This document shows positions 47,362 through 60,299 of a stretch of DNA of 64,000 bases, piece by piece. The stretch spans positions 71,728,393-71,792,392 of the forward strand of contig CM077594.1 of NCBI GenBank assembly GCA_039654915.1, written 5' to 3'. The translations under genes and the position numbers were made by a program. This DNA is from Aquilaria yunnanensis. Its lineage: Eukaryota > Streptophyta > Magnoliopsida > Malvales > Thymelaeaceae. Within the stretch, counting starts at the first letter, position 1. Each line of letters opens with the position of its first letter. The notes under the pieces are model-generated. The model searched no databases, had not been told where the DNA came from, and saw nothing but the letters and a program-made list of their open reading frames with translations.

Positions 47362-48909
47362 TGTTACCAACTATAGGGTAGTTCAGTTATGGTTCCAAAA
47401 TTGTTCATTTAAAACTCCCAGGGTTAGTATGTTCGGTAGGCCATCAGCACAACACCGAAGTGGCCTTCTTGGGCACTATGTAAATGCATGCATATTCGTC
47501 TAACCATTATGCACATATTCACATTTTATGCACACCATGACAGTAAGGAAGGAAAGCACTAGCACAAGTCTTAATCTTAGCTACAACACATTAGGCAATC
47601 TTGTTAAGTTCAAGTAACCCACCACTGCACCTAAAACTTGCTCCAAAAAATTGTATTAATCTAGCCATGTGCCTACTATTTTATTTACTTTATTATCAAG
47701 TAGAGACTTGAACCAAACTAGGGAATTTGGTTTTGCATCAATAGCCCACTTATGGACAGTAACTTAGCCAAATTTGTAATGTCATAACTTTGGCAACAAG
47801 GCTCAAATGCAGAAATTCCAAATCCCAGTTAAATCCCAAGATGTGCTCCATGCGTGGTCAAAATGTGATACCAAGATTCATTCTACACAAGGAGATATAT
47901 AACTTTGAGTGTAGGGTCAAAATTTTATCCACCTTAGGCCCATTTTGCCCATACAAAATTTCATAAGTGTGCAAACACTTCATTCACAAGGTTTAAGCCT
48001 CCAAGGCTATCCCATACATGTACAATACACATAAGGATTACATGCTTTTGCATCTAGCAACTTTATGTGGCCAAAACATAATTTACAAACAAGCAACCTA
48101 TCATTCACACTTAGACACCTTGTGCACCACTTTCACATATGTGCGAAAACAGTCCTCAAATGTTCACATACTTCCTTGAAATTTACATGTCTTACATGTA
48201 CATGCATCTGTACACTACATAATGGCGTTAACTTAGATAAAACTTGCACCCATGTTACAGGAGAGCTTTAGACATAATGCACTCCAGAAATAGGATGCTA
48301 TATAGTTGTTGCATAGTACAGTAAGCACCATGACTAAAACTACCAAATGGGATCCTAAAATTACCAATATTTTTGGATCATAACAAGACACATGGAATTT
48401 TATGTACCTGAAATTTCAGACCAAAAATCAAAGAAAAAGGCTCAATTTCAGTGTGAGCTTTCTGCTAGGCCTGAAATGGACAGATTTTAGGGGAGGTAAG
48501 TTTCATGGAGTAACTTAGGAAGGAGAATACTTATTGTCTTAAGGTAATGTAACCCTTGATATCACCTGCATCTGAAGACACTAAAACACAAGAAAACACA
48601 ATACAAATGTCCAACATATAGCATCCAAATGCAGCAGCCAAACACAAACAAAAAACACATGTATTCAGTAGCAACAACATGCATTGGTTAGTCCATAAAA
48701 CATGTAATAAAGAAAACTAGATCACTGTGGCAGCGCTTCTCAAGCTTTTGCTTCATCTTACAAGAGTTTTAATACTAGTTAGTAATAACTTTGGGCTCTA
48801 GAAACCCTTAAATTCACTGCCATCACTGTGCACTTCACACTAGGTTGCAAAACCTTTACTAAGTGCACTCGCCTCACTAAGCTTGGTTCATCAACTACTT
48901 GGCTCTCTT
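47362..48909 (-). repeat. LTR family C, copy C6, lacking its 5' part
   Basis: Starts TGTTACCAACTATAGGG at 47362, directly after C5, same orientation. It ends inside the LTR at GGTTCATCAACTACTTGGCTC, where LTR E1 begins. Related to C5 but not a recent duplicate: many scattered differences. Confidence 0.85.
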
Positions 48910-51260
48910 CATTACGGCCCTCTAGTTATTGGACTAGTGATGGTTAGGTAAGGCTTGGTTATGAGGTAAGAAATCCTTTACTAAATATTTGTTATGCATT
49001 TGAAGCAAGTATGGAGGGTTAGAAAGGTTCCTCAAATGGAATTGACAGCTAAGTGTCACCAAGGACAAAAGGGTCATTTTGTATCCAAGGTGATAAGATT
49101 GGTTCTAAAGCTCAAAAGCAATTCTTTTGGACTAAGTGACAAGAAACCAAAGTGGGGGATGGAATTGCCAAACTTGGTGGCACTATTTGGAGGTGGGGTT
49201 TTTTTGGCAAAATTAAAGTTGCTGTAGGAGTCATGGAGGGAGAGTTGGTTTTTAAACCATTTTGGGTGGCTTGAATGCCACTATTAATCATCCCTTCCAC
49301 CTCTAATTCGTTGCTCTCTCTTTCTCCACAAAATTCATGCCCAAATATCTTTCTTTCCTTCAATTTGTGGTGAATTTGGAGCACAATGTAGTGCCCAAGT
49401 GAAAGCAGGCTCACTTGTGCATGGTCTTGGTGGATTAAGCTTTGGAGGGATGTTTTGGAAGCTTGGGTACATTTTGCCCTTTTGTATTCTTCATTTCTTA
49501 AGCTTTCTTGAGGTTGGCTCAAGCTTAGCTGAGCTAGAAATTGTGTCCATTTGTGGTGAATTTGTCTTATAACCATAGGAAACTCTTAGTGGACCATTAA
49601 AGCTTTGGTGCTCAACTTTCTTGATTTTGATTTGTATGTGTTTAAGGTAATGGGATTTCTTATTTTCCATGTTATGTTATTGCATTTCCATCATATTTAG
49701 CCTTGGGGATGAGTAATTGCAAGCCTAGTTGTGGTTAGAACCAAGTTTTAGTCAATTGTGCATAGATTTCACGAAGTTAGGCAAAGCTAATGAGTTTTGG
49801 GAGTTGAGGCACCATTCTGGGTGCCTAGGCATCAAAAGGATTCATGCCCAAGTCATGCCATGAGGCCTAGGCACTAGGATACTCATTTTTAGAGAGCATC
49901 CAATCAACTCAGGTGCCGTGGCACAAGGCTCACGTTGCAGCGCCACAGTTGCTTCAGAACTCATCCAAAGAGATTATTTTTGGTTTTTAATTAGTACCTG
50001 AAAATCCTAGACATGTTCCTAAGTATGGTTAAAGAATTAAAATGGAAATAGAATGAGAAACAAGTGACAAATGGATCAAAAGAAGCAAGGAGAAGATGGC
50101 ATGTGCATAATTTAACCATGTGTGTTTCTAAGGGTATTTTGGTACCCTCGTTAAGGCTTGTAGTCATCCTTACAGTAGTCTAAATGCATTAACAATGAGT
50201 AACCAAGTATTTAAAGCAAGGAACATGGTGAACTAGCAATTGTGAACTAGAACCGTAGCCTAGTTAACTAAGAATGGTGCATGTGGACTAAGGCACGATT
50301 AGTGTTGGCAACGTATCATACAACTTCTTATATCTTGGTAAGATGTTTTGGGTTTGTATTTTATTTACCCTAGATTAGTTCAAGGGGTACAAGAGCAACA
50401 AAGATTTAATGAAAACACCTAAGGGCCTAAGAAGGCACTATAAGGTTGATAAGGGCACATAAGTGCATTAGGGCACAATACGAGTTGTAAGGCCCATGTC
50501 AAGCCTAGATTGGGTAATGTGGGAACTTGGCAAAGATTGGGAGGTTGCTTAATACCCAATTAAGTGCAAGCTACCCTAAGGAATCAAGAGGAACACTAAA
50601 AGCTCTAAGTAGGTAGGTGACTTAGCACTCAAGCTAAGTTACTTAGGCACATTAAGTGGTCCTTAAAGAGTAAGGTAGTTAAGCTAACTTAGTGCATTTA
50701 GGACCTTAATATGTTCTGGAAAATGCAAGGAGAAATTAGAGCAAGCATGATTCTTAGTGATAGCCAAGTCATTAAAGTGTAGCAAGTGCCAAGCCTAGTA
50801 TTATACAAGGTTCAGCAAGGGAGGTGCAGGCTTAGTAACACTTGGTCACCTAGTCAGATCATAGACCTGAGGGACTAAAATGGGAGCTTAGTACACCTAG
50901 TGGTGGAGGTTTATTATGCCTAGCTACCTATTTGGGTCTTAGGCCTGAGGAGCTAGAGTGGGAACCTAGTACTCCCAAACTAGATTGGCCATATGCTAGT
51001 CAAGGTTCACCATAGGAAGGGTGAAAGGTTAGCAACACCTAGTGGCCTAGCCTGGTCCTAGACCTGAGGCACTAATGGGGGACCTTAGTGCACCCAACTC
51101 GGCTTTGCCAAGCAGACCTGGATTACTTTTCCACATAGTATTCAAGGGGACGTTATTACATGCATATGTGATAACCTTGCACAGTAAGCAAGTCAAGGCT
51201 TGGTAGAGTGAGTTTAGTGCTAGAAGTTAGTAGGAAAGGACAAGGATGAGGAAAGGTCCC
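48910..51260 (+). repeat. D-related LTR, family E, first copy (lacks the 3' end)
   Basis: Starts near CATTACGGCCCTC (TGTTATGGCCCTC in the next copy) and ends at GAGGAAAGGTCCC, where the second copy starts. Internal short units recur (GAGGGACTAAAATGGG and CTTAGTRCACCTA-type lines, 50860-51110). It has about 740 bp (49240-49980) that the second copy lacks. No gene; the 49112-49576 frame is not supported. Confidence 0.75.
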
Positions 51261-53539
51261 TGTTATGGCCCTCCAAGTATTTGACTAGTAAGAGTCAAGT
51301 AAGACTAGGTTCCAAGTAAGAAATCCCTTATTCAATATTTGTTATGCATTTCAAGCAAGTAAAAATGTTTAGAAAGGTTTTTAAACACAATTGGCACCTA
51401 AGTGTCACCAGTGGCAAAATGGTCATTTTATATCCCGAGGTGATAAGATTGGTTTTAAAGCTCATAGTAATTCTTTTGGACCTAAGTGTCAAGAAACGAA
51501 AGTGGGGGATGGAATTACAAAAGTTAGTGGTACTATTTGGAGGTGGGGTTCTTTTGGCAAAATTAAAGTTGTTGAAGGACTAAAGTGAAAAAGGTTGTTT
51601 TTGGTTCCTAGTTGGTTCCTAAACATCCTAGACATGTTCCTAAGGTTGTATAAAGATTTAAAGTGGGGATAGAATGAAGGACAAATGATGATTAGATTAA
51701 ATGAAGCAAGGAGAAGATGGTGTATGCACAATTGGACCATGTGTATCTCTAAGGGTATTTTGGTGCCCTAGTTGAGGCTTGTAATTATCCCTAACCTAGT
51801 CTAATTGAATTAATAGTGAGTAACCAAGTATTTTAAGCAAGGAGAATAGTGAACTAGGAATGGTGAACTAGAACCGTAGCCTAGTTAACTAAGAATGGTG
51901 CATGTGCACTATAGGATAGTTAGTGTAGGCAATATATGGCGCAACTTCTTGTAGCTTGATAACATCATTTGGGTTAGTATTTTATTGACTCTTGATTGGT
52001 TCAAGAGCTACAAGAACTAAAAAAATTTAAGGAAAAAGCCTAAGGGCCAAGGAAGGCACTATGAGGCTAATAGGGCCACATAAGTGCATTTGGGCACAAT
52101 GTGAGCTCTAAGGCCATGAGAAGCCTAGATTGGATAATATAGGAGCTTGGCATGGCTTGGGAGATTGCTTAATAATCAAGAAAGTGCAAGTTACCCTAAT
52201 GAATGAAGAGGAACACTAAGAGCTCTAGGTAGGTAGGTGATTTAGCACTCAAGCTAAGTTACTTGGGCACATTAAGGGGTCTTTGGGGAGTAGGTTAGTT
52301 AAGCTACCTTAGTGCATTTGGGACCTTAATATGTGCTAGGAAACACAAGGATCACTTAGAGCAAGTATGATTCCTAGTGATGGTCAACTCATTGAAGTGT
52401 AACAAGTGCGAAGCCTCGTATTGTACAAGGTTCACCGAGGAAGGTGGAGGCTTAGTAACACTTTGTCACCTAGTCGGGTCATAGACCTGCGGGAGTAAAG
52501 TTGATGCGTAGTACACCTAGGGGTGGAGGTTTAGTACACCTAGCTACCTATTTGGGTCATAGGCTTGATGAGCTAGAGCGGGAACATAGTACACCCAAAC
52601 TAGATTGGCCAGGTGCTAGTAAAGGTTCACCATAGGAAGGGTGAAAGGTTAGAAACACCTAGTGGCCTAGCCTAGTCCTAGACTTAAGGCACTAATGTGG
52701 GACCTTAGTGCACCCAACTTTGCTTCACCAAGTAGACTGGAATTACTCATCCACATAGTATTCAAAGCGAGGTTATTAGGTGCTTAGGTGATAACCTGGC
52801 ACAGTAGGCAATTCAAGGCTTGTGAGAGTGATTTCAAGGCCAGAACTCACTAGGAGAGGACTAGGATGAGGAAGGGTCCTAAGGAACTCGAGTACATGCG
52901 CATATATTAGGCCTCAAACCGTTATGAGCTTACGGTAGATTTGTGACATTTGTTGTCCATTGTCCTCTAGTGTTTTCTTTTGCAGGTACCCCCGAAGGCC
53001 CCTTTCTGAGAATCTGTGATTCTCACCCCTTGGTTTATATGTGCAAGTTTGGTTGGTTCGGCAAGCAACCCGAGATGGTTGTCGAGCTAGTTAAGTAGGT
53101 ACAAGTTATACTTGCTAGTTTTTCTATTTTCCCATTGATTTATTGGTTTGTTGTATACTAACTATGTTGGATTGACCTTGAGCAGTGGTTGATCTAGGAG
53201 GACAATGGGGAGGTTGAGGCTATCGGCACTTGAGAGGTAGAGCTCAAGTGGTTAGCATAGCAGGATAATTTCAGTAGGTTATGCTTGAGTAATTAATTGT
53301 ACTAGATGGCTTTAGCAACAATGGTTAGTTGTGCTTTGGGTTCGTGATTCATGTGCATACTTGAATAATATACATAGGGTTGATGCTTGTCGAAAATGTG
53401 TTTATGGCTTTGGCTAGTTTTATAATTGTTTTTAAGTGCAGTACCACCATTGTTTTGAATGGTTTAATTTATGTTTAAATTTCCATGCCGAAGCTACTCA
53501 TGCATTATTTAATTCTAGTATTTAAGTTAGTAGGCTTAG
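51261..53539 (+). repeat. D-related LTR, family E, second copy
   Basis: TGTTATGGCCCTCC start at 51261, in direct tandem with the first copy. It runs through CAGGTACCCCCGAAGG (52984), which matches the region near the end of D LTRs, and is cut at 53539 by a Tat-like LTR. No gene. Confidence 0.75.
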
Positions 53540-53680
53540 TGATAGCCAAATGGCTATCACACTTAGATAGCTTCTAAGGATGACTGACAAGTACCATCCT
53601 CGGACGTACATCCGAGCAACCTCGGGAAAATGGATCCTCACCACCATTGGCGGATAACACTACCACCCTCGGAAGGACAT
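53540..53680 (+). repeat. 5' fragment of a fourth Tat-like LTR (G)
   Basis: 141 bp starting TGATAGCCAAATGGCTATCA, a perfect hairpin, then CCTCGGACGTACATCC-type sequence as in Tat LTRs. It is cut off by LTR C7 at 53681. Confidence 0.75.
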
Positions 53681-54320
53681 TGTTACCCACTCCGGGGTAG
53701 TCCAGTTATGGTGCCAAAATTGTGCACTTAGACTCCCAGGATTGGTAATGTTCTGTAGGCCATCATACCCAAGTGGCCCTCTTGGGCACTATGTAAACAC
53801 ATGCATATTGGTCCAACCATCACACATATATTCACAATTCATGCACACCATGGCAGCAAAGAAGGAAAACACTAGCACAAGTCTTAATCTTGGCTACCAC
53901 ACATTAGGCAATCTTGTTAAGTTCTAGTGACCAGCTACTACACCTGTAACTTCCACTAATAAACTGTATCTCTAGCCTCATACCCCCTGTTTTATTTGCT
54001 CATTTATCAACTAGATTACATAGTGCCCAAGTGGCCCTCTTGGGCACTATGTAAACACATGCATATTGGTCCAACCATCACACACATATTCACAATTCAT
54101 GCACACCATGGAAGCAAAGAAGGAAAACACTAGCACAAGTCTTAATCTTGGCTACCAAACATTAGGCAATCTTGTTAAGTTCTAGTGACCAGCTACTACA
54201 ACTGTAACTTCCACTAATAAACTGTATCATTCTAGCCTCATACCCCCTGTTTTATTTGCTTGTTTATCAACTAGAGACTTAGAGCAAACCAAGTAATTTT
54301 TTTTTAATCAATATCCCACC
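53681..54320 (-). repeat. LTR family C, copy C7, 3' part
   Basis: Plus-strand start TGTTACCCACTCCGGGG. It matches the first 400 bases of C5 plus an internal duplication, and ends at ATATCCCACC where element A2 starts. The remainder of the LTR would be expected beyond the 3' LTR of A2, outside the window. Confidence 0.85.
53768..54274. repeat. Direct duplication inside LTR C7
   Basis: Units 53768-54014 and 54026-54274 (about 248 bp, nearly identical) with an 11-bp spacer ATTACATAGTG. The few differences, such as CACACATATA against CACACACATA, suggest a recent event. Each unit contains the palindromic AAGTGGCCCTCTTGGGCACT region. Confidence 0.9.
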
Positions 54321-55199
54321 TGATAGCCAAACGCTATCGCCTCTATCTGGCCGAACTCCCTGCCACAATGATGGCCAAAAGAAGCTGGCGCTACCCGAGA
54401 AAAGGTGCGATCAGGCACCTCGGGAGATAGCCGAAGAGCTCCGAGCCCGGCACGCCAGGAAGCCCCGAGGGCACTATTCGCCCCCCAAGGTTGTGAACAT
54501 ATCGCCTTCGGAAAAGCGGCACCAGACATAGCGAGCCGAACATGATATCCCCGAAGGCAGAACTCCCTGAAACTGGGAACCCCCGAACTAAGGGCTTGTT
54601 TCCCGAAGAGGCTCTGTCCGAACTAGAGGACGACCTCACCCAGGGACCTCGGGAGTACGGCAGGAGCATTTATGGAAGCATTTAAGAAAGCCTCTGACAC
54701 GTCCTTTCACAGACGTCATAAAGTCGCCTGAATAGGCGCTCTGACATACGGACGCCATCAGAATCACATCATGGCCCATCTCAGCACGTGGCTCAGGACA
54801 ACCTGCTACCAGTTATCTGTCTCCTACGCCCAGAAACTCAGGGAACATCCGACCGAACACGTGTCGTGATCTGAATGGGCTAGGCACTCCTTTAAATACC
54901 AGGAATTAATACTGGGCAGGAAGCTGGTGGGTTGGCCAAACACGGCTCCCACACTCTGAGAAAGCTATCAGGCGAGACCCTTCAGCCCTTTGTGCTATTT
55001 CCTCTGCCTTTTCTCAACCACCACTGACTTGGGCGTCGGAGGCTCCCCCACCGGAAAAACACTCCGGGCGCCTCCGAACCCTTTGTTTCTGAGCTTTCAG
55101 GCACTCCCCTTCGGGCTGTCCATTCCACCAGACGTTCTTCCTCCCAGAAGTCTCTCCACCAGTCACCATGACTATAAACGATGAGGCCCCTGGCCGTCA
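54321..55199 (+). repeat. 5' LTR of element A2
   Basis: TGATAGCCAAACGCTATCG start, GGCCGTCA end. Shares with LTR A the R-U5 blocks GACTTGGGCGTCGGAGG and GAAGTCTCTCCACC. TATA-like TTTAAATA at 54891-54898. The gag frame starts inside it at 55168. Confidence 0.88.
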
Positions 55200-56820
55200 T
55201 TTGGCGCCGTCTGTGGGAACCCGCTCTGAGATCGCCGTCGTTGAGACTCGGCGTTCTAAGGACAAGGGGCTCCCGAAGTCCCCGTCCGCGCCTGAGATAC
55301 AACCGGCTGCAGAGAAAACACTCCCAGGGACTTCTGCGCCTGAGGAAGACTGCCCTCTGGTAATCACCATGAGCTTCTTGAGAGACTTTCAGCGTTCGGT
55401 AGTGTCTGAAATGACCCAGCAGATCGACCGAAGGTGGCCACAGCAAGCACAGGCCCAGAGACCCCCCTCACCGACACGCCCTCGGGAGAAAAGCCCCAAG
55501 TCTAGACATCGCAGTTCGGGGAGTGGAGACCCTCGCGAAGAATCATCCACAGATGATATAGCCCTCGGGAAATGGCTTGTGGGACAAACCGGGTCCAAGC
55601 GACCGAGAGTCACACAGCGAAGCAGTTCGTCGCCTGAGCCGAGGTCCTTGTCGCCTCAGCGCCGAACTCGCTCCCCGAGGGGGCGCCGGCGATCTCCATC
55701 CCCTGAAGAAGGCCCTATCGCCACAGTGCTGATGGAGAGGATACTAGCACGGCTGGACAGAGTGGAGAAACAAGTGGCCAGAAAACCCGTTTGGGCCAGA
55801 CTCTCGGGAACAGGCTACGAAGATGACTCGCCATTTATTCAGGCCGTTGTTGAGGCAGCCATGCCAGGTGACTTCAGAGTACCTCGGTTGGAGATCTATG
55901 ATGGCCGTATTGATCCACAGGCCCATCTGACGAAGTACAAACGCAGCATGATAATACACGGTGCTGACGACGCTACCATGTGCAAGTGCTTCGAAGTCAC
56001 CCTTACAGGGCCAGCCACGGCGTGGTACAATTCCTTGCCTTCAGGAACCATCACTGAGTTCCATGAGTTGTCCACAGCCTTCGCCCAGCAGTTCATCGGG
56101 AGCCGACCTACGGTGAAGATGCCTCTGCAGATGTTCGACATAGAGCAGGGGAATGGAGAAACCATCCGAGACTATGTCGAAAGATTCAACAGGGAAGCTC
56201 TGAGCGTCCCAGACTTCAGGCCCAAAATCCGCATTCTTGCCATGACACGAGGCCTTCGGCGAGACTCACAGCTGTTCTACGAGTTCTCAAAGGACCCCCC
56301 GGAGACCCTCGGAGAATTTTACCAAAGATCAGAACAGCACATGACCTCCGAAGAACTAAGAATGGCTGGGCCGAAGTCTGATCTCCACCGTCCTGAAGAG
56401 TCCAGCCAACAAGCTCGGCATCCTACCGAATACGCAGGACGACCTCAGAGGATGCGAGGAAAGAAGCCTCAAAGTTTCACACCATTGAGCACTTCACGGA
56501 CCAACATTCTCATGGCACTGGAAAGGTAAGGGACGCAGATTCGGCGACCAAGGGCCATGACCGCCGATAATAAGAAGAGTGCAAAGAAGTTCTGCCAGTT
56601 TCATCGCGACCACGGTCATGACACCGAAGACTGCTTCCAGCTGAAGAAGTACATAGAGTCGCTGATAAAAAATGGCCAACTTCGGAAATACCTGAGGATG
56701 CCATCCCCGAAAGGCCGAAAAATGCAGGAAGAAGGGGCCGAAGATGAGGACTACGACTCCGACAGGCGGAGAAATAGAAGACCAAAAAAGCGCCCTCCAC
56801 CTCCAGCAGGGGTTATCTAA
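55168..56820 (+). pseudogene. gag: gag of element A2
   Basis: Same start as in A (MTINDEAPGRHLAPSVGT), read through LTR end and PBS. Arg/Ser-rich N-terminal part, capsid domain (WYNSLPSGTITEFHEL, YVERFNREALSVPDF), zinc-knuckle-like CQFHRDHGHDTEDC at about 56592-56633. Stops: TAA at 56527-56529, where A has Gln (CAG), and TAA at 56818-56820, again where A has CAG. At the position of the gag stop in A this copy has CGG, so the frame was originally open into pol. Confidence 0.87.
55202..55219 (+). other. Primer binding site of A2
   Basis: TGGCGCCGTCTGTGGGAA, identical to the site in element A, two bases after the LTR end. Confidence 0.7.
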
Positions 56821-59800
56821 ACCATCACCACGGGGCTCCCATCCTCGGAAAGAAAGCGGAAAGCCAGAGAAATTGCAGTCATAGAGTATCAAAGTCCATC
56901 AAAGAAGCTGGCTCGCAAAGGTGGCCCCACCGTCGTCTTCCCCCACGACGATCCGCTACTGGTCATGGCGAGAGTAGGGGACTGGGACGTCAAAAGAGTG
57001 TTGCTTGATGATGGCTCAAATGCTGTCGTCCTATTCTTGCACCTGTTGCCAAGATTGGGCATCTCCAGCAGCGAACTGAAGCATGTTACCTCGCCCACTT
57101 TTAGGGTCGGACCATCTGAACTCCCCGACCTCGGATGGATCGACCTCCGGCTGATGTTGAAAGGGACTTCGGTGAACGGAGCAGCTGAGTTGTACGCCTC
57201 CACAATGGCGAGATTCATCGGCGTGAACGTCCCATCCTCGTATAACGCCATCCTTGGAAGGCAGACAGTGGAGAAGCTGCATATTCGCCCTGATGTGAAG
57301 TACTTCACTATCACATTCGCCACCAAGGATGGAGATGCAGAGGTGTTCATAGACCAACCCGAGGTAAGAAAGGTGTTCATGAAAGCACGAAAAGCTCCGG
57401 CAACAACCTCGCGCAAACAATGGAGGCAAGGGCACCAGAAAAAGGCAAAAAAGAAGATCTCGCCAAGACAGAAATGGAAGCAATAGAGCTTGTTCCAGGT
57501 CAATCTACCCGAATAGGGAAGAGCTTCACCGGAGGTGACAAGGAAAATCTTGTATCCTTTCTGCTGGAAAATAAAGATCTGTTTGCCTACTCGCCAAAAA
57601 ATATGCCGGGGGTGAACCCTGGCATAATACATCATAGCCTCAAAGTAAGTCCGGAAGCAAGGCCTGTCCGGCAAAAGAAATGAAGAAGGGAGACCTCGTT
57701 CTCCGAAGTCCAGCCCACCGAAGTCCAGCGTCTCCTAGATGCTAAGGCTATCAGGGAGGTCAAGTACCCCGAATGGTTAAGCAACGTGGTCATCGCCACA
57801 AAAGAAGGTAGCAGCAAACTCCGGATGTGCATCGACCTCAGAAACTTGAACGATGCTTACCCGAAAGACTCATACCCTCTGCCACCAATAGATTCAACTA
57901 CTGAACATGGGCTCCTAAGTTTCCTAAACGCCTTAAGAGGCTACCATTAGATAAGGATGGACCCCGAAGATGAAGAGAAGACTGCCTTCATCACCGAGGG
58001 AGGAACGTACTGCTATATCAGGATGCCATCCGGGCTCAAAAACGCAGGAGCCACCTACCAGAGGCTGATGAACAAGGTCTTCAAAGACCAAATAAGGAGA
58101 AACATGAAGGTGTATGTTGATGATATGCTAGTCAAGACCAAGCTGCCTGGCTACCGCGTTGCAGATTTAGAGGAAACCTTCCAAAAGCTCGGAGCCTCCG
58201 GGAACCGCCTTAATCCTGAGAAGTGCATCTTCGGGGAGACTTCGGGAAAATTCCTTGGGTACATGGTATCCGAAAGAGGCATCGACGCTAACCCCGAGAA
58301 GATTAAGGCCCTGCTTGAATTCCGAACTCCTGGCACTGTCAAAGATGCGCAGAGACTCACCGGAAGAATAACCTCTCGGAGCAGGTTTATTGCCAGGTAC
58401 GGAGATAGGTGTAGACCTTTCTCCAAAGTCCTCACAAAGGCAACAAAAATGGAAGGCGACCTCGGAAGAAATGATCATCCTTGGGATGAAGATTGCCAAA
58501 ACTCTATGACAACCTCGGGAGGAAGAGCCCCTCGTACTATACGTCGCCGTCACAGAAAAAGCTGTGAGCTCGGTCCTCATGAAGGAAGAAGGGCCAAAGC
58601 AATGACCGGCCTACTATGTCAGCAAGTCCCTGCATGGCGCCGAAGTCAGGTACCCTTTGCTTCAAAAAGCTATATACGCCTTGGTGCTTGCAGGGAGAAG
58701 GCTGCGATCATTCAGGAAGGCTCTCCAAATGGTGCATAGAGCATGACAAACACGAAATTACGTATAAGCCACGGAAGGCCATAAAAGCTCAAGGCGTATT
58801 ATCAGGGGCCCCGAAGGCCTAGAGGTAATGAAGGATACCAAGTTCGGCAGACGGCAGGAGATTATGGGGCGAAGGACCCAATTTTGGGAAAATATCATGA
58901 GCTAGTAGCAAGGCTCATCCAAGATTGACGCCGTACGGATCGTGAAGGAACATCGGCGGAATAACTCTGAGGCAAATTGCTTGGCGAAGTCGAAAACATA
59001 TACCGAGGTACCAGATCATCCGAGCATCTCAGTGCTGAGCATGACGACCTCGGGAACGGGATGGAAAGACCCAATAAAAAGATAACTCGCAGAGAATTTG
59101 CTCCCCGAAGACCCCGGCGATGCTGCAAGACTGCGAAGACACTCCGAAAGCTTCTTCCTGATTGATGAAGAGTTATATCGACAGGGATATGGGAATCCGC
59201 TGCAAAGATGTGTGGATGAAAAGGATACTGAAATGGTCCTTGAAGAAGTTCACGAAGGCATGTGTGGTTGACACATTGGAACTAATGCCCTGGCAGCGGT
59301 GATACTCCCCCCAGGATACTTCTGGCCTACCCTGAAAAAGGACGCAAGACAGTTCGCCCGGAAATGTGGCAGCTGCCAGAGACACGCGAAAAACCAGAGG
59401 ACACCCTCGGAAATGGTAACTTCGGCAGACTATCCTTGGCCCTTCGCAGTCTGGGGCATAGACATTATTGGGCCACTCCCCACAGCACCTGGAGGCATGA
59501 AATTCCGCGTGGTAGCAGTGGACTATTTCTCAAAGTGGGAGGAGGCAGAACCACTAAAAACTATCTCGGCAAAAGAAGTGCGGAAGTTCCTATGGAAGAA
59601 CATCGTATGTAGACTTGGCATACCGAGGGTACTAGTAGCTGATAATGGATCCCAGTTCATAGACGAAGGATTCCAAAAATTCATCAGCGACCTCGGAATA
59701 AAGATGCACTTCATCTCAATAGCTCACCCCCAAAGCAACGGGTAGGTAGAAGTATCGAACAGGACCACAAATGATGGCCTGAAAAAGAGACTAGGGGAAG

Positions 59801-60299
59801 CCAAGGGGAATTGGCCAGGAGAACTCCAAAGTGTACTATGGAGCTACCGAACGACGCCCCGAAGAGCCACAGGGGAAACTCCTTTCTCACTCGTCTTCGG
59901 AACAGAGGCTATTATCCCACTAGAGGTAGTTCAACCTTCAGTACGGGTGCAAGTATTTTATGAAGGTGGTAAGGACCTCGGCCTGAGAACCAATCTCGAT
60001 CTTGTGACTGAACACAGAGAAATAGCCAAGCTGAGAAGAAAAGCTTTTCAGCAAAAGAGTGACCGCGGCTGTAAACTTACGGGCCAGGCCAAAAGAAATC
60101 AAGAAGGGAGACCTCGTTCTCCGAAAGGCCGACTTCGCACGCCGAAGGCCATCCCATGCCGTACTTCGCGCGTATTGACAAGGACCCTATCTGGTTCTCG
60201 ATGAAGTACGAAAAGGCGTGTATAAGCTTGGCGACACCGAAGGCATAGAATTGAAGAACACTTGGCACTCAGACGCCTTGAAAAAATTCTACGCCTGAG
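56821..60299 (+). pseudogene. pol: pol of element A2, heavily broken
   Basis: Protease LLDDGSNAVVLF (about 57000-57040), then a frame change near 57410. RT is interrupted near 57680 by a copied patch of integrase sequence, and resumes with MCIDLRNLNDAYPKD; LNALRGYH is damaged before MDPEDEEKTAF at 57957. The RT active site is YVDD (about 58113-58124). RNase H and archaeal RNase H are reduced by deletions between 58500 and 58990 (only GAKDPILGKYHE-like and EANCLAKSKTY-like pieces remain). Integrase: CGSCQRH (59365), WGIDIIGPLP, VADNGSQFID; a TAG at 59743-59745 sits just before the catalytic Glu motif. C-terminal GPY-like end to 60299, with frame change near 60050. Confidence 0.85.
57673..57707 (+). 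repeat. 35-bp copy of integrase sequence inside RT
   Basis: 57673-57707 equals 60091-60125 of the same element except one base (G for C). The flanking AAAAGAAA is native at both places, a microhomology that fits a template jump. Confidence 0.85.

Noticed and set aside
49112..49576. 154-codon minus ORF
   Set aside because: Lies in LTR E; the matching ORF in the second LTR copy (51489-51740) is shorter and differs in frame; no domain.
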